A DNA stretch of 64,000 nucleotides, from the NCBI GenBank assembly GCA_964624235.1, contig CAZUXY010000001.1, positions 186,001 through 250,000 on the forward strand. Reading direction: 5' to 3'. Both the position numbers and the translations under genes were made by a program. Source of the DNA: CAZUXY01 sp964624235 (lineage in GTDB: Bacteria; Spirochaetota; UBA4802; UBA5368). Below the pieces are notes generated by a model, which saw only the letters and a list, made by a program, of their open reading frames with translations, had not been told where the DNA came from and did not search any database. Of this stretch, positions 56,251 through 64,000 are shown piece by piece (the first letter of the stretch is position 1; every line of letters starts with the position of its first letter).

Positions 56251-56636
56251 CTGCTTTATTCGATATCCGCCATATGATCGAGAGAGACTTCATAATCTTT
56301 CATTGAAACCGTTGCTGGTTTCATGTTGACTGGTTATGTAAATATCATGATTTTTCATATTAATAAGAAACGATTTTTTACTAAACATTATCATGAGTAT
56401 CAGTGTTCTGCTCAAATACTTTTTACTCACCAGGGTTATCCCATGATCTGTAATATAAACGGAATTATCCTGTCTACCGTGATTTGAAGAGAACCATTAC
56501 CACCGGTTCTGTAACTCACCTGATTGTTCTTCCAGTAACTTTCTTGATTATTATCATTTCATTGAGTAGAGTATGAAAGTCCTGTTTGAGAATTTTAATG
56601 CGGACGTACCGCTGTTCCAATTCAGGAGGTTATGTT
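56251..56636. other. 386-bp divergent intergenic region
   Basis: It lies between the reverse TPR gene and the forward polyphosphate:AMP phosphotransferase gene. I see AT-rich stretches but no gene, no RNA, no clear dyad or terminator. Both promoters must be here. Confidence 0.4.
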
Positions 56637-58112
56637 ATGCTAGAAAAGGCCGATATATCCCAGGTTATTGATAAAGCTGAATATAAAGAAACAATTGCTG
56701 ACCTGGAGATCCGTGTTGGAAACCTGCAGCGGCAGGTCAGAGAACTTGGTATCCCGGTAATGATCGTGTTCGAAGGGTGGGACGCGGCGGGCAAAGGCAC
56801 TATGATAAACCGACTTCTTCTTGCTATGGACCCCCGGCTATTCACTGTTTATCCTACAAATACGCCCAACAGGGATGAGAAACTCAGACCCTTTTTGTGG
56901 CGCCACTGGCTCAGAATTCCTGAAAGAGGACGTATCGCTATTTACGACCGGAGCTGGTATGGAAGGGTGCTGGTGGAAAGAGTGGACCGTATCGTAAAGA
57001 AGAAGGTATGGGAAAGGTCCTATGCCGAGATATCTTCCTTTGAACGGCAGTTGGTTGACGACGGGTATGTGATAATCAAGTTTTTTCTGCATATTACGAA
57101 AAAGGAGCAGAAGAAGCGCTTCAAGAAACTGGAATCAGACAAAGCAACCAGATGGAAGGTGGCAAAAGAAGACTGGAAACACTATACGCAGTATGAGAGG
57201 TATCGTGACGCCATTGAGGATATGCTGGCCCGTACCGATACTGATTACGCTCCCTGGACCATCGTCGAGTCGCATGACTGGAGATTCGCCACAGTCAAGG
57301 TTTTCAGAAGAATCGCAGTAGAACTTGAGAAAAGCATTGGAACTCGAAAAAACAGCCTACAAGACCGCGGCCAAAGATCAATTGTCGGTCCCGAACGCTC
57401 CCCTTCGATACTGGGGAACATAGACCTCTCGCTCACACTGAACCGGGAGGAATATGAACAGATACTGGAACAGACCCAGGAGAGAATCAGGGAAATCGAG
57501 CATGAAATATTTCGAAAAAGGATCCCTGTTGTCATCATTTACCAGGGATGGGACGCTGCCGGCAAGGGCGGCAACATCAAAAGACTTGTGCAGAAAATGG
57601 ACCCCCGGGGTTATGAGGTCATTCCGATAGCGGCGCCGAATGATGTTGAAAAAGCGCACCACTATCTCTGGCGTTTCTGGTGCCATATTCCAAAAGCAGG
57701 TCATATCGCAATATTCGACCGGTCCTGGTACGGCAGGGTCATGGTTGAACGGGTGGAGGGATTGTGCGATGAAAAAGACTGGAAAAGGGCTTATCGCGAG
57801 ATCAACGAAATGGAACAGCAGATGGTGGATTTCGGTACGGTGCTGATCAAGTTCTGGCTGCACATAGACAAAGAAACACAATTGAATCGATTCAAGGAGA
57901 GGGAAAGCATACCGCACAAACAATGGAAGATAACCGAGGAGGACTGGCGAAACCGGGAGAAATGGGACCTTTACCAGGATGCTGTGGATGAAATGCTTTT
58001 CCGGACCAGCACCAACTTCGCGCCATGGACAATTATCGAATCCAACTCAAAACTTTACGCACGGATCAAGGCGATCAAGACAGTTATTGCGGAAGTAGAA
58101 AAACGTCTTTAA
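56637..58112 (+). CDS. pap: Polyphosphate:AMP phosphotransferase (tandem PPK2 domains)
   Basis: A 491-residue protein with two PPK2 kinase units, typical of class II enzymes that phosphorylate AMP to ADP from polyphosphate. Unit 1 has VFEGWDAAGKGTMINRL (Walker A) and IYDRSWYGRVLVERVDR. Unit 2 has IYQGWDAAGKGGNIKRLV and IFDRSWYGRVMVERVEG. The lid-like SHDWRFATVKV and SNSKLYARIKA stretches end each unit. AGGAGG seven bases upstream fixes ATG 56637; an upstream frame is open from 56586. It ends six bases before the convergent MFS gene. Confidence 0.95.
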   Translation: MLEKADISQVIDKAEYKETIADLEIRVGNLQRQVRELGIPVMIVFEGWDAAGKGTMINRLLLAMDPRLFTVYPTNTPNRDEKLRPFLWRHWLRIPERGRIAIYDRSWYGRVLVERVDRIVKKKVWERSYAEISSFERQLVDDGYVIIKFFLHITKKEQKKRFKKLESDKATRWKVAKEDWKHYTQYERYRDAIEDMLARTDTDYAPWTIVESHDWRFATVKVFRRIAVELEKSIGTRKNSLQDRGQRSIVGPERSPSILGNIDLSLTLNREEYEQILEQTQERIREIEHEIFRKRIPVVIIYQGWDAAGKGGNIKRLVQKMDPRGYEVIPIAAPNDVEKAHHYLWRFWCHIPKAGHIAIFDRSWYGRVMVERVEGLCDEKDWKRAYREINEMEQQMVDFGTVLIKFWLHIDKETQLNRFKERESIPHKQWKITEEDWRNREKWDLYQDAVDEMLFRTSTNFAPWTIIESNSKLYARIKAIKTVIAEVEKRL

Positions 58113-58118
58113 TCCGGA

Positions 58119-59411
58119 CTATTCAAGTTCAACCGCTATATGCTCTACTTTATCCAGGTCCTTAATATAGAATAAAGAACCTATAAAGAAAAGTATGCCC
58201 GCCGCAGCTGTAAATAATGGAAGTACCGACATAGCACTCGCTATACCGTACCGGTCGGATAATATCCCGACAAACAGAGGTCCCAACGGGCTTCCCAGGG
58301 AATGCTGAATCACTATATTAATACTCAGTGAAAGAGCCCTGAGTCCGGGATGCACCACGTCCTGGGTGACCGCCACACCAGCCGGAACAAACATGATAAT
58401 GACTACACCTGTCAGCATCAGCATACCGTACTGGAGCCGAGGATTTGAGACCGTAAACGAGAAAAATAGAACCACAGACGAAAGGATCGATGATAACGCG
58501 GGGAAAAGCATACGGGCTCTTTTGTTTCTTTGAAGCCAGCTGTCGGCAAGATAACCGCCCAGAGGCGCACCAACAACGGCGAGGAGCATTACCATGCCCC
58601 CTTTGATTCCTGCAGTACTTACCGGAGTTCCGTGGATTCGATGTAAATAACTGGGAAGCCAGCTCAACAGGGCGGTGGTGACAAAAACATTGCATGCAAA
58701 AGCAAGATTATTGAATGTAAGGGAATGGCATGCCAGAAACTGCCGCGCTATATCAATTCTGCCCATCGGTACGCGGGTTGAATCTGAATCCCCCTTGATT
58801 GATCGGGTAAGTTCAATCGTCTTGTAATCTTTAACCCAGAACATCAGAAACGCAATAATCAGCCCCGGCAACGCAACTATACCGAAAGCATGACGCCAGC
58901 CGTATTTTTCCGCGATAATACCCCCTATGGCGATACCCAGCGCGCTTCCCAGAGGGATAGAGGCGTTCCATATCCCAAGCAGCCGTGCCCTCTTTTCAGG
59001 AGGAAAAAGCGTCGATATCATGGCTGTTCCACCTGGGGCATAACCGGCCTCACCGATTCCTATTGCCGTTCGTGCGGCGAAAAGCTGTTTGAAATTTGCT
59101 GTAAAAGCACACGAGAGGGTGGCAACACTCCATAACAGGGACATGATCCCGATGCTTTTCTTGCGACTCCACCGGTCCACTAAAATGGAGACCGGAATGG
59201 AAAACATGAGTATCGACCAGTACACAGCGGAAACCAGCAGGCCGCATTGTGAATCTGAAAGCCCCCAGTCCGCTTTCAGATACGGGAACAGTGAAACAAT
59301 AACAAGCCGGTCTATGTAATCAAACATATAGAGCAGAAAAAGGAGTACAAAGGCAAAATAGGCGTTTTTCATGGATTTGTGCTGTATGCTTGAGGAGACA
59401 CCGTTATTCAT
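58119..59411 (-). CDS. MFS transporter
   Basis: A 430-residue inner-membrane transporter with twelve helices. The MFS motif is visible after helix 2 (ILVDRWSRKKSIGIMS), together with the spinster-like segment GIGEAGYAPGGTAMISTLFPPEKRARLLGIWN. The spinster group carries sugars, lipids or organic anions in other organisms; the substrate here is unknown. Its promoter region holds two copies of the operator described at 59501-59542, so the TetR gene next door probably represses it. It is convergent with pap. Confidence 0.9.
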   Translation of the reverse strand: MNNGVSSSIQHKSMKNAYFAFVLLFLLYMFDYIDRLVIVSLFPYLKADWGLSDSQCGLLVSAVYWSILMFSIPVSILVDRWSRKKSIGIMSLLWSVATLSCAFTANFKQLFAARTAIGIGEAGYAPGGTAMISTLFPPEKRARLLGIWNASIPLGSALGIAIGGIIAEKYGWRHAFGIVALPGLIIAFLMFWVKDYKTIELTRSIKGDSDSTRVPMGRIDIARQFLACHSLTFNNLAFACNVFVTTALLSWLPSYLHRIHGTPVSTAGIKGGMVMLLAVVGAPLGGYLADSWLQRNKRARMLFPALSSILSSVVLFFSFTVSNPRLQYGMLMLTGVVIIMFVPAGVAVTQDVVHPGLRALSLSINIVIQHSLGSPLGPLFVGILSDRYGIASAMSVLPLFTAAAGILFFIGSLFYIKDLDKVEHIAVELE

Positions 59412-59500
59412 GCAGTCATCCTGTATAGCGGGTTTCGGCCTTTATACATGCCGTTTCAGTATTCATATAATAATCAATAAAGTAATGAATGGAGATAAAC

Positions 59501-59542
59501 GAACATAGTTCGATTTTAGAATATTGTTCGAGACAATGTCAA
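59501..59542 (-). promoter_or_regulatory. MFS promoter with paired TetR operator dyads
   Basis: On the reverse strand a -35 TTGACA (59542-59537) is followed 18 bases later by a -10 TAAAAT (59518-59513). GAACATAGTTC (59501-59511) and GAATATTGTTC (59519-59529) are 18 bases apart start to start and sit on either side of the -10, one of them inside the spacer. The same arrangement, GAAC-N3-GTTC at an 18-base period, recurs at 60431-60459. Binding of the nearby TetR would block polymerase. The MFS start is 90 bases downstream. Confidence 0.65.
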
Positions 59543-59643
59543 TTGTTTTTACAGAGTAAAAAAAAATAGTTATGCGGTAAGCTCATAGATTTTTTATTAA
59601 TCGGAAAACAAATCGTTACACGCTTGTGACCGCGAGGTTGCTT

Positions 59644-60261
59644 TCAGGATAGTGATTTTATAAACCCTTCAATTGCATCGGTGTAACATTTTTCGAATTC
59701 TGCGGGTGACAGTATTGTATTCTGTAATTTCTTAAAATGCAGAACTCCATGTACCGTTCCAAGGAATATCATCGCCTGTATTTTAGGTTCTGTTGGATTG
59801 AATGCTTTCTTCCGAATACCTTCCTCTATGGCACCAGCGATTGGATCCAGCAGCTTATTGCCATAGCGGTCTATATGCTGTTTCATATCGGGTGGGAAAA
59901 TAATTTTTGGTGTGGATATGAAAAAATCTAGAAAATTGTAGTAGGAGGTATTCTTCCTGTTGAAGTCTAGATACGCCTGGGCTATTCTTCTAATTTTTTC
60001 AGTAGGATCTTTTACCTCCATGCCGGCCGTTGAGGATTTTTCATGCATAAGGTCGAAAACCTCCTCAGAAAGGGTGGCATATATTTCCTCTTTGCTGGAA
60101 AAATATGAATAAATCGTCCCCAGTCCCAACTCGGCGATTTCGGCTATTTTTCTCATGGAAATATTATCGATGCCCTTTTTTAGCAGCAGTGTGCGTGTAG
60201 CATCGAGAATGGCTTCCCTGCGCTGGTTTTTTTCCCGGTCTTTTCGTTCCCTGGATCCCAT
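59644..60261 (-). CDS. TetR/AcrR-family repressor of the MFS/URO-D cluster
   Basis: A 205-residue regulator. The helix-turn-helix is ISMRKIAEIAELGLGTIYSYFSSKEEI, and a helical C-terminal half should bind an effector. It sits between the MFS gene and the divergent URO-D gene. The operator dyads at 59501-59529 and 60431-60459 flank it, so it most likely represses the MFS and URO-D genes and itself. ATG 60261 is the natural start. The inducer may be the transporter's or the URO-D enzyme's substrate. Confidence 0.88.
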   Translation of the reverse strand: MGSRERKDREKNQRREAILDATRTLLLKKGIDNISMRKIAEIAELGLGTIYSYFSSKEEIYATLSEEVFDLMHEKSSTAGMEVKDPTEKIRRIAQAYLDFNRKNTSYYNFLDFFISTPKIIFPPDMKQHIDRYGNKLLDPIAGAIEEGIRKKAFNPTEPKIQAMIFLGTVHGVLHFKKLQNTILSPAEFEKCYTDAIEGFIKSLS

Positions 60262-60430
60262 ATGTATGCATCCTGCTCGTTCGCAAGCTTATTGAGGAAA
60301 TCAACGGCGTCAACCGGTTTTCCCGGAACAGGGCAACAGTATTGATACCGCTAAACCATTCGAAAAGATACACTATATTATTACCTCTATATCTTGAAAA
60401 GAAAATATATTGACAGTGGTAATTTTATAT

Positions 60431-60459
60431 GAACAACGTTCTATATACGAACTATGTTC
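60431..60459. promoter_or_regulatory. Paired TetR operator between tetR and the URO-D gene
   Basis: Two perfect GAAC-N3-GTTC dyads, GAACAACGTTC (60431-60441) and GAACTATGTTC (60449-60459), lie 18 bases apart start to start, matching the pair upstream of the MFS gene. They sit 170 bases before the TetR start and 140 before the URO-D start. TATAAA on the reverse strand (60429-60424) could be the tetR -10. I cannot assign the URO-D promoter. Confidence 0.65.
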
Positions 60460-60598
60460 TTAATGTATACATACAATAATACGACGCCATCTTAAAACTA
60501 CCCACTCCGGCAACCGGAAACCAATAATGACTATTCATCAGAAACAAATATTTTACCGGAGTAAGGGAAACCGATCACACCCCGCAAAGAGGAGTATC

Positions 60599-61684
60599 AT
60601 GACAGGAAAAGAAAGGATTATTACCGCATTGGACAAAAAAAAGCCGGACAGGGTGCCGTTGTTCATTCACGGAATCAACGAAGGGCCGATAATGGAAATC
60701 GGCTGTCGCCTGACCGACGGCCTGCCCATGGGAAAAACCATAGACAGTATGAGTGACATTGAAAAGGCAAAGGTGATTGAAACCCTGTTTCTTATAATGG
60801 ATGAATTCGAAATCGACGGGTATACCTGCCTGCCCATCGGCAATGGAACTGAATTCAGCAGCACCGAACCCCTTATCGATGACTGGGGTGTAGGGTTCGA
60901 AAGGAGCCCCCATGGTATGCCGGTGGCGTCGCGACATCCGGTACTGAACATGGATGATTTAAACAGATACACTCCACCTGAACCTGACAGGGCGCACCTG
61001 ATTCTGGTAGACCTGATGAGGGAGCGGTTTACAGGGGAAAAGGCCATATTCTGGATGATGCGTGGCGCCTTTGTGCGGAGCTGGCGTCTCACTGGAATGG
61101 AAAACCTGATGATCAAGATGTATGATGATCCCGGATTCGTCCATAGCGTGGCATCGATGGTTACCGCGTACAGCCTTAAGCAGCTTGATATGCTGGTCGA
61201 TGCCGGACTCGATGTGCTCATAGTTGAGGATGATATTGCCGATAAAAACTCCACCCTCATTTCACCTGCCCAATTCAGGGAGTTTATAAATCCTTATAAT
61301 AAACAACTGGTCGACCTTGCTCACGAGAGGGGGCTCAAAGTGGTGCGTCACAGTGACGGCAATCTCTGGCCCATAATGGACATTCTTATTGAAACAGGAT
61401 ACGACGGCCTTAATCCCCTGGAACCGCAGGCCGGCATGGAAATGAAAAAGGTCAGGGAATACTGCGGCAATCGGCTGTGCCTTTTGGGCAATATCGATTG
61501 CATCGACCTGCTCCCCTCCGGCACCGAGGCGGAGGTGGAGGAATCCGTGAGAAAGGTCATTCAGGATGCGGGAGCCGACGGCGCGCTGATCATCGATTCA
61601 TCAAACACCTATCATCCAGGGGTAAAACCGGAAAACGTTATGGCGGTATTCATGGCGACTCTTAAACATGGTGCCTATCAATAA
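60599..61684 (+). CDS. URO-D family protein (methyltransferase type)
   Basis: A 361-residue TIM-barrel protein of the uroporphyrinogen decarboxylase family. Its long C-terminal region (VVRHSDGNLWPIMDILIETGYDGLNPLEP, CLLGNIDCIDLLPSGT, IIDSSNTYHPGVKPENV) is like the corrinoid methyltransferases (MtaA/CmuA) and related anaerobic demethylation enzymes, rather than the heme pathway enzyme, whose YTRQAGR-type start is absent. It may take a methyl group from a small substrate. AGAGGAG before 60599 sets the start; an upstream frame from 60527 is open. It is divergent from tetR with shared operators. Confidence 0.75.
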   Translation: MTGKERIITALDKKKPDRVPLFIHGINEGPIMEIGCRLTDGLPMGKTIDSMSDIEKAKVIETLFLIMDEFEIDGYTCLPIGNGTEFSSTEPLIDDWGVGFERSPHGMPVASRHPVLNMDDLNRYTPPEPDRAHLILVDLMRERFTGEKAIFWMMRGAFVRSWRLTGMENLMIKMYDDPGFVHSVASMVTAYSLKQLDMLVDAGLDVLIVEDDIADKNSTLISPAQFREFINPYNKQLVDLAHERGLKVVRHSDGNLWPIMDILIETGYDGLNPLEPQAGMEMKKVREYCGNRLCLLGNIDCIDLLPSGTEAEVEESVRKVIQDAGADGALIIDSSNTYHPGVKPENVMAVFMATLKHGAYQ

Positions 61685-61813
61685 CCCGATTCGACCGATA
61701 CACATTCTAATAATGCGGCTATTAAACAGTATACATAAAATACTTTTCCCCCACGATGTTCTTTGGCCAGACCCCATGTATGGTCTGCAGTGTGACAGTT
61801 AAACGAGGTACCT

Positions 61814-62665
61814 ATGAAAAGAACATTGATAATCTTTTTTCTGTTTTTCGTTACAGCGTTGATTACATGGGTTATCTACATCAACGTGACCGCCCGCCGA
61901 CTTCCTGACAACAGTCCGGCCTGTTTTATTAAAGCCCACCCTTCCGGGGCCCATGAAAGAATAGTGGTCTGCGCCGGTGACAGCATTACCCACGGCAGCA
62001 TCAGTTGCAACTATGTGGAAATACTGGGACGCCGCCTTGCGGGATATGAATATCTTATGGTTAACGCCGGTATCAACGGCGAATTCTCCTGGAATCTGCT
62101 GCAGAGAACGGGGAATATCATCAAGTGTAACCCCTCTTACATTACCATCATGATCGGCACCAACGACGCCGATGTTACCCTGGACGAGGAAAAACTGAAA
62201 CTTGCCGTCAGGGAATTCAAACTGCCTTCACGTCCCTCAAAAGCGTGGTTCCGTGAAAACCTCATCGCTTTGTCCCAAAAACTTAAATCGGGAACGCACG
62301 CCCGAATTGCGCTGCTTTCACTCCCTCCCATTGGTGAGCGTCTCAATGATACCGCTTTCAAACGCGCCGCTGAATTCAGCCTAATAATCAGGGAAACGGC
62401 GGTCTCTGAGAAACTGGTGTACCTCCCGCTCAATGAAGGCATGACCGATTATCTTAAAAAAACCAGACCTACCCCTAAATACACTTTAAACCAGGCACAG
62501 TACGTCATGTATCGTGGGATCATAGATCATTATGGTTTTGGAGTGTCCTATGACAGGATTTCCCGGAAGAACGGCTTTGTACTGCTGACCGACTTCCTGC
62601 ATCTGAACTGTATCGCCGCAGGTATGGTTGCCGACCTGATTGAAGGATTTATCAGAGATCGATAA
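61814..62665 (+). CDS. SGNH/GDSL-family hydrolase, membrane anchored
   Basis: A 283-residue esterase-like protein. An N-terminal helix (about 5-22) anchors it. Catalytic blocks are visible: GDSITHGS with the serine, the glycine-asparagine block NAGINGEFSW, IMIGTNDAD, and the C-terminal aspartate-histidine DFLHLN. It could deacylate lipids or carbohydrate esters. GAGG precedes the ATG. It lies 129 bases after the URO-D gene on the same strand. Confidence 0.87.
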   Translation: MKRTLIIFFLFFVTALITWVIYINVTARRLPDNSPACFIKAHPSGAHERIVVCAGDSITHGSISCNYVEILGRRLAGYEYLMVNAGINGEFSWNLLQRTGNIIKCNPSYITIMIGTNDADVTLDEEKLKLAVREFKLPSRPSKAWFRENLIALSQKLKSGTHARIALLSLPPIGERLNDTAFKRAAEFSLIIRETAVSEKLVYLPLNEGMTDYLKKTRPTPKYTLNQAQYVMYRGIIDHYGFGVSYDRISRKNGFVLLTDFLHLNCIAAGMVADLIEGFIRDR

Positions 62666-63028
62666 TCCCAGCCGCTCAAATTAAAGTTCCAGGCCACAAT
62701 ACGTCGGTATGAATCTGCAGCCTGTTTATACAACCTTTCCCTTATTATAGCGGTTATGGCGGTTGTTTCCAGAGGTAATAGTTTGTTCTTGTTGTCTCAG
62801 CCATAACAACGCCTAAAACATTATTTTCAGTGATGCTGAACCGACCCATGCGGGTGATGGCAAGCCAAGGGTTTTTACTTCATTCCCGAAGTTAAGATTA
62901 AATAATACACGCCCTTTGCCTTATCTTTACTGAATCTCAATCATGGCGTATACGAAACAGAATACTGAAATGCCGTTGACATGATGGATCAGAACGTATT
63001 GACTGAGCGACAGGGCTGGAGGCAAAAT
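62666..63028. other. 363-bp stretch before the enoyl-CoA hydratase gene
   Basis: I see no gene beyond short random frames. It should carry the promoter of the hydratase-ChaN unit. No hairpin or dyad stands out. Confidence 0.4.
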
Positions 63029-63805
63029 ATGGAAGTATTGCTGGAACAAAAAGACGGGATATGCACTATAATCCTTAACCGCCCGGAACGACGAAACGCC
63101 GTCAATGCGAAAACGGCAGAACTCCTCGCCACCGCCTTCAGGGAATTTGAGCACAACGATACCCTCACCGCCGCAGTTCTCTGGGGGGCTGGCGGGCATT
63201 TCTGTGCCGGCGCCGATCTTTCCGATCTGGCCGATGATCCTCAGAGAGAATCCGCCCGTTTGCGCAAAAATATGACCGACAATGGACCCATGGGCCCTAC
63301 GAGGATGGTTCTTTCCAAACCGGTAATAGCCGCAGTTTCCGGATATGCCGTCGCAGGCGGTCTGGAACTGGCCTGCTGGTGCGATTTGCGTGTGGCTGGT
63401 AAAGATGCGGTGTTCGGTGTATTCTGCAGGCGGTTCGGAGTTCCTCTCATCGATGGAGGAACACAACGATTGCCCAGGCTCATCGGTATGGGGCGCGCCA
63501 TGGATTTGATACTCACGGGTCGTGCGGTTGATGCGGAGGAGGCTCATGCCATAGGACTGGTGAACCGCCTGGTGGAGCCCGGCAATGAGAGATCAGAAGC
63601 TGAACAACTGGCTGCTGAACTTGCACGCTTCCCTCAACGATGCCTGCGAAACGACCGGGCGGCGGTGTACGGAGGATGGGACCTTTCAATGGAAGCAGCC
63701 CTGGCATTGGAATTCCGTCTCGGTTTGGAGGTGTTGAAAAGCGGCGAGTCCGTGGACGGAGCGCTGCGCTTCAAGGGCGGAGAGGGACGTCATGGTGAAT
63801 GTTAA
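63029..63805 (+). CDS. Enoyl-CoA hydratase/isomerase (crotonase) family protein
   Basis: A 258-residue protein. It has the crotonase oxyanion segments NRPERRNAVNAKTAELL and GAGGHFCAGADLSDL, the GYAVAGGLELACWCDLRV stretch, and FCRRFGVPLIDGGTQRLPRLIG with LTGRAVDAEEAHAIGLVNRLV. It binds a CoA thioester and may hydrate, isomerise or lyse it; the substrate is unknown. GGAGG six bases before ATG 63029 makes it the start; an ATG at 62981 is in frame. It overlaps the ChaN-like gene by 14 bases. Confidence 0.92.
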   Translation: MEVLLEQKDGICTIILNRPERRNAVNAKTAELLATAFREFEHNDTLTAAVLWGAGGHFCAGADLSDLADDPQRESARLRKNMTDNGPMGPTRMVLSKPVIAAVSGYAVAGGLELACWCDLRVAGKDAVFGVFCRRFGVPLIDGGTQRLPRLIGMGRAMDLILTGRAVDAEEAHAIGLVNRLVEPGNERSEAEQLAAELARFPQRCLRNDRAAVYGGWDLSMEAALALEFRLGLEVLKSGESVDGALRFKGGEGRHGEC

Positions 63806-64000
63806 GGTTTTTCTGGCTTTGTCGGCAATTTACCTCATCAGCGCGGTTTCGGCAGCATTGTCTCAGGACATACCTGAAACAAAGAAAAGGTGCGCGATGT
63901 GGATTGATGTTTTGAAAGGAGAACCGGTTTCGTTCAAGGAGATAGTAAAAGACCTGGAGGGGGTTAAGGTCGTCTATATCGGTGAAACACATACCATACG
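63792..64000 (+). CDS. ChaN-like haem-binding protein, 3' end outside window
   Basis: Only the first 69 residues are seen. A signal peptide (FLALSAIYLISAVSAAL) leads into KVVYIGETHTIR, the start of the ChaN/Cofac_haem_bdg family, whose members bind haem or act on periplasmic metabolites. The start overlaps the hydratase stop by 14 bases, with GGAGAGGGA just upstream, so the two genes are translationally coupled. The rest of the protein is outside the window. Confidence 0.75.
   Translation, partial: MVNVKVFLALSAIYLISAVSAALSQDIPETKKRCAMWIDVLKGEPVSFKEIVKDLEGVKVVYIGETHTI

Noticed and set aside
60410..60430. TTGACA at 60410-60415 as the -35 of the URO-D gene
   Set aside because: At 16 to 18 bases downstream there is no -10-like hexamer, so it is not assigned.

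Overview
This window comes from a Gram-negative-type bacterial chromosome: it has LspA, several lipoprotein signals, secreted beta-rich proteins and RND/LolA-like envelope genes. Gene content hints at the Spirochaetota, with moderate confidence. The hints are a CarD-YacL (PIN/TRAM) pair, a PurA whose P-loop reads GDEGKAK (recalled, not searched, as the form in leptospiral PurA), HEAT-repeat/cyclase and TPR/barrel secreted proteins, and a two-component repertoire rich in PAS, STAS-like and HD-GYP domains. I see no phage, insertion sequence, CRISPR array or rRNA. A 10-N scaffold gap at 56120-56129 shows this is a draft assembly.

Region by region. 1-5.6 kb: the 3' end of a large FAD/Fe-S oxidoreductase, then a reverse-strand operon of TetR, RND/MMPL transporter and LolA-like protein. 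5.7-10.2 kb: a secreted sensor-like protein, a degenerate malic-enzyme homologue, an iron-sulfur flavoprotein, YacL and CarD. 10.4-16.7 kb: PBP1A, a small membrane protein, an HtrA protease and GTP-dependent PEP carboxykinase. 17-24.2 kb: a LOR/SDH (ornithine cyclodeaminase-type) protein, an OlsB-like ornithine N-acyltransferase, a TPR/beta-barrel protein, inositol monophosphatase, a secreted protein, purA, and tandem tRNA-Lys and tRNA-Glu with a strong terminator.

24.5-37.4 kb: a large hybrid histidine kinase facing a REC-STAS-like regulator, an RlmI-like methyltransferase, an alpha/beta hydrolase, xseA-xseB, a lipoprotein, lspA-ileS and thioredoxin. 37.7-49.6 kb: a Gfo/Idh/MocA oxidoreductase, a double-hotdog dehydratase, an NCS2-like permease, hisI-hisG, an HD phosphohydrolase, a REC-GAF-HD-GYP regulator, rhomboid, phenylacetate-CoA ligase with its ACT protein, a second HD protein and a small secreted protein. 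49.7-56.3 kb: a CsgG/FlgT-like lipoprotein, a giant HEAT-repeat protein with a cyclase-like domain, a DUF481-like barrel and a TPR protein split by the scaffold gap. 56.6-64 kb: tandem-domain polyphosphate:AMP phosphotransferase, then an MFS transporter, a TetR repressor and a URO-D-family protein that share a matching pair of operator dyads, then an SGNH hydrolase, an enoyl-CoA hydratase and the start of a ChaN-like protein.

How it fits together: most of the window is housekeeping. The strongest leads for new biology are the TetR/MFS/URO-D regulon with its paired GAAC-N3-GTTC operators, the malic-enzyme-like protein lacking the catalytic lysine, the HEAT-cyclase fusion, and the adjacent ornithine-linked genes. 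I did not find a clearly new defence or mobile system.
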